Positions 41,426 to 42,842 of a stretch of DNA of 42,842 nt are shown one piece after another. A program made the translations under genes and the position numbers. The notes beneath the pieces were generated by a model. It saw only the letters and a program-made list of their open reading frames with translations, was not told where the DNA came from and made no database searches. Numbering within the stretch: the first letter of the stretch is position 1; every line of letters begins with the position of its first letter. Source of the stretch: an uncultured Alphaproteobacteria bacterium (lineage in GTDB: Bacteria > Pseudomonadota > Alphaproteobacteria > Rhizobiales > Aestuariivirgaceae); NCBI GenBank assembly GCA_937872985.1, contig CALMUW010000067.1:1-42842 (forward strand). Reading direction: 5' to 3'.

Positions 41426-42564
41426 GTCGGCACATCATGCTGGTGATGGGCACAAGGCCCGAGGCCATCAAGATGGCGCCAGTCTACTATGCGCTGCGCC
41501 AACACAATCCGGCCAACCGGATCAGCGTCTGCGCCACGGCCCAGCACCGCCAGATGCTGGATCAGGTTCTGGCGCTCTTTGCCATCACGCCGGACATTGA
41601 CCTCAACCTGATGAAGGCTGGACAGGGGCTGACCGAGCTGTCGGCGGCGGTTTTGACCGGCATGAAGGCGGCCCTCGAACAGGAGAAGCCGGACCTCATT
41701 CTGGTGCACGGCGATACCACGACCACGCTGATGGCATCCTTGGCCGCTTTCTATGCCGGCATTCCGGTGGGGCACGTGGAGGCGGGCTTGCGCACCCACG
41801 ACCTTGCCGCACCCTATCCCGAAGAGATGAACCGGCAGGTGGTGGGCCGGCTGGCGCGGTGGCATTTTGCGCCCACCAATGCGGCCCGCCAGAACCTCTT
41901 GGAGGAAGGGGTCGATGCGGCGCGCGTCACGGTCACCGGCAATACCGTCATCGATGCGCTGCAATGGGTGCTGGGCAAGCTGGAGCGGGACGGCGACCTC
42001 AGGCTGTCGGTGCATGGCGCGCTCGACGCGTGTCTGGGCTTTGCCTGGCGGCAGGAACCCTTCGTGCTGGTCACCGGCCACCGGCGTGAGAATTTTGGCC
42101 AGGGCATGAAGGAAATCTGCAATGCCATCGCCACGCTTACCCGAAAATACCCCGATCTGCATTTTGTCTATCCGGTGCATCTCAACCCCAATGTCATCGG
42201 GCCGGTGCGCGCCGCCCTGGGAGATACCCGGCGGGTTCACCTCATCAGCCCGCAGGATTACCTGCCCTTCGTCGCCCTGCTGCAGCAGTGTCACATCGTC
42301 CTGACCGACAGTGGCGGCCTGCAGGAGGAGGCCCCCGGGCTGGGCAAGCCGGTTCTGGTCATGCGTGATGTGACCGAACGGCCCGAAGCGGTGGCGGCAG
42401 GCACGGTGAAGCTGGTGGGGGCGGATGCGGCGCGGATCATCGCGGCCATATCATCCCTGCTTGATGATCGTGGCCTTCATGAGCGCATGGCCAAGGCCCA
42501 CAACCCCTATGGCGATGGCACGGCGGCGGCACGGATTGCGGCTTTCATTGCCGAAGTCATATGA
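41422..42564 (+). CDS. wecB: UDP-N-acetylglucosamine 2-epimerase (non-hydrolysing)
   Basis: The 380-residue enzyme interconverts UDP-GlcNAc and UDP-ManNAc. Motifs are VMGTRPEAIKMAPV, VHGDTTTTLMA, GHVEAGLRTHDL, YPEEMNR, TGNTVIDAL, TGHRRENFG and DSGGLQEEAPGLGKPVLVMRD. These fit WecB rather than the FucNAc-specific FnlC/WbjD, which usually has a GTRPEIIRL start. The GTG start overlaps the previous stop codon. Its product is the substrate of WecC at 15579. Confidence 0.93.
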   Translation: MSRHIMLVMGTRPEAIKMAPVYYALRQHNPANRISVCATAQHRQMLDQVLALFAITPDIDLNLMKAGQGLTELSAAVLTGMKAALEQEKPDLILVHGDTTTTLMASLAAFYAGIPVGHVEAGLRTHDLAAPYPEEMNRQVVGRLARWHFAPTNAARQNLLEEGVDAARVTVTGNTVIDALQWVLGKLERDGDLRLSVHGALDACLGFAWRQEPFVLVTGHRRENFGQGMKEICNAIATLTRKYPDLHFVYPVHLNPNVIGPVRAALGDTRRVHLISPQDYLPFVALLQQCHIVLTDSGGLQEEAPGLGKPVLVMRDVTERPEAVAAGTVKLVGADAARIIAAISSLLDDRGLHERMAKAHNPYGDGTAAARIAAFIAEVI

Positions 42565-42656
42565 GGCAGGGCGTTGCCGCGCGGGTAGCAGGGTTGCTCG
42601 CGGTGCAGTTGAAGGCTTGGCAACATTCCGGTAAGAGGCGCGAAACCTGACCCCCC

Positions 42657-42662
42657 AGGAGG
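42657..42662 (+). promoter_or_regulatory. Strong ribosome-binding site that fixes a TTG start
   Basis: AGGAGG lies five bases upstream of TTG 42668 and is the best Shine-Dalgarno match noticed in the window. It supports TTG as the start of the truncated dehydrogenase gene. Confidence 0.75.
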
Positions 42663-42667
42663 CTTCG

Positions 42668-42842
42668 TTGTCTGCTTCCCCACTTCTCAAACTTGTCACC
42701 GCGCGAACGGCCAGGGTTGGCGTCATCGGCCTGGGCTATGTCGGCCTGCCGCTGGCGGTGGCGGCGGCCAGGGCGGGCCTCCCCCCCCTCGGTTTTGATG
42801 TTGACCCCGGCAAGCCCGCCGCCCTTGCCGCCAGGACGTCTT
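42668..42842 (+). CDS. Nucleotide-sugar dehydrogenase, N-terminal fragment (runs off the window)
   Basis: The first 58 codons read (M)SASPLLKLVTARTARVGVI followed by GLGYVGLPLAVAAARAGL and GFDVDPGK. This is the NAD-binding start of the UDP-glucose/UDP-GlcNAc dehydrogenase superfamily. The GLGYVGLPLA form recalls WbpA/TviB-type UDP-GlcNAc 6-dehydrogenases, but the catalytic region is outside the window. If WbpA-like, it would supply a UDP-GlcNAcA-derived precursor for the sugar amidated by WbuXYZ. The gene is cut only by the window edge. Confidence 0.85.
   Translation, partial: MSASPLLKLVTARTARVGVIGLGYVGLPLAVAAARAGLPPLGFDVDPGKPAALAARTS

Noticed and set aside
1..42842. CRISPR array, tRNA, rRNA, insertion sequence or prophage genes
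   Set aside because: No regularly spaced direct repeats, no tRNA-like cloverleaf with a CCA end, no transposase or integrase motifs were seen on either strand by reading. A tool-based scan could still find a small RNA.

Overview
The window is a GC-rich (roughly 60-65 % by eye) bacterial chromosome segment dominated by one large surface-polysaccharide locus. Gene types, codon use, a possible CtrA-like half site and the style of its intergenic palindromic repeats suggest an alphaproteobacterium. The sequence gives no marker for a genus.

Layout. (1) 256-4600 holds flanking genes unrelated to polysaccharide: a metallo-beta-lactamase/beta-CASP hydrolase, a LOG-family nucleotide hydrolase, a PPK2 polyphosphate kinase and a ribokinase. 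(2) 4601-13163 is the export and assembly core: a small secreted FecR-like protein followed at once by an intrinsic terminator, an O-antigen ligase/polymerase-type membrane protein, a CpsB-type tyrosine phosphatase, a Wza-like outer-membrane lipoprotein, a Wzc-like tyrosine autokinase with a C-terminal tyrosine cluster, a membrane-anchored J-domain protein and a membrane-anchored helical-repeat protein. (3) 13240-21650 makes precursors and adds modifications: a PglF/WbpM-type 4,6-dehydratase, WecC, a CDP-glucose branch (RfbF, RfbG, an SDR), a GT4 glycosyltransferase and an FkbM-type methyltransferase. (4) 21744-24165 is a minus-strand trio resembling PglE-PglD-PglC (aminotransferase, acetyltransferase, initiating phosphoglycosyl transferase). 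(5) 24453-33189 is a tightly overlapped plus-strand operon: WbuX-WbuY-WbuZ sugar amidation proteins, a two-domain oxidoreductase, a heparinase II/III-like protein, a WbuB-like and a second GT4 transferase. (6) 33303-42842 holds an AsnB-like amidotransferase, a second Wzy-like protein, a GT2 transferase, a Wzx flippase, a frameshifted FnlA/CapD-type dehydratase, an RmlD-like reductase, WecB and the start of another nucleotide-sugar dehydrogenase that runs off the window.

Together the genes describe a Wzx/Wzy-dependent polysaccharide. Its repeat unit is probably started on undecaprenyl phosphate by the PglC-like enzyme with a bacillosamine-type sugar. It probably also includes ManNAcA (WecB plus WecC), an amidated N-acetyl sugar (WbuXYZ), a CDP-linked 6-deoxyhexose and perhaps an L-FucNAc-type sugar. 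It would be flipped by Wzx, polymerised by one of the two Wzy-like proteins and exported through Wzc/Wza under CpsB phosphatase control.

The least explained items are a family of about 100-bp two-hairpin repeats (four copies, two of which supply the stop codon of the adjacent gene), the J-domain plus helical-repeat membrane pair in the export operon, the terminator between the FecR-like gene and the export genes, and a one-base frameshift in the FnlA-like gene. No tRNA, rRNA, CRISPR array, transposase or integrase was seen.
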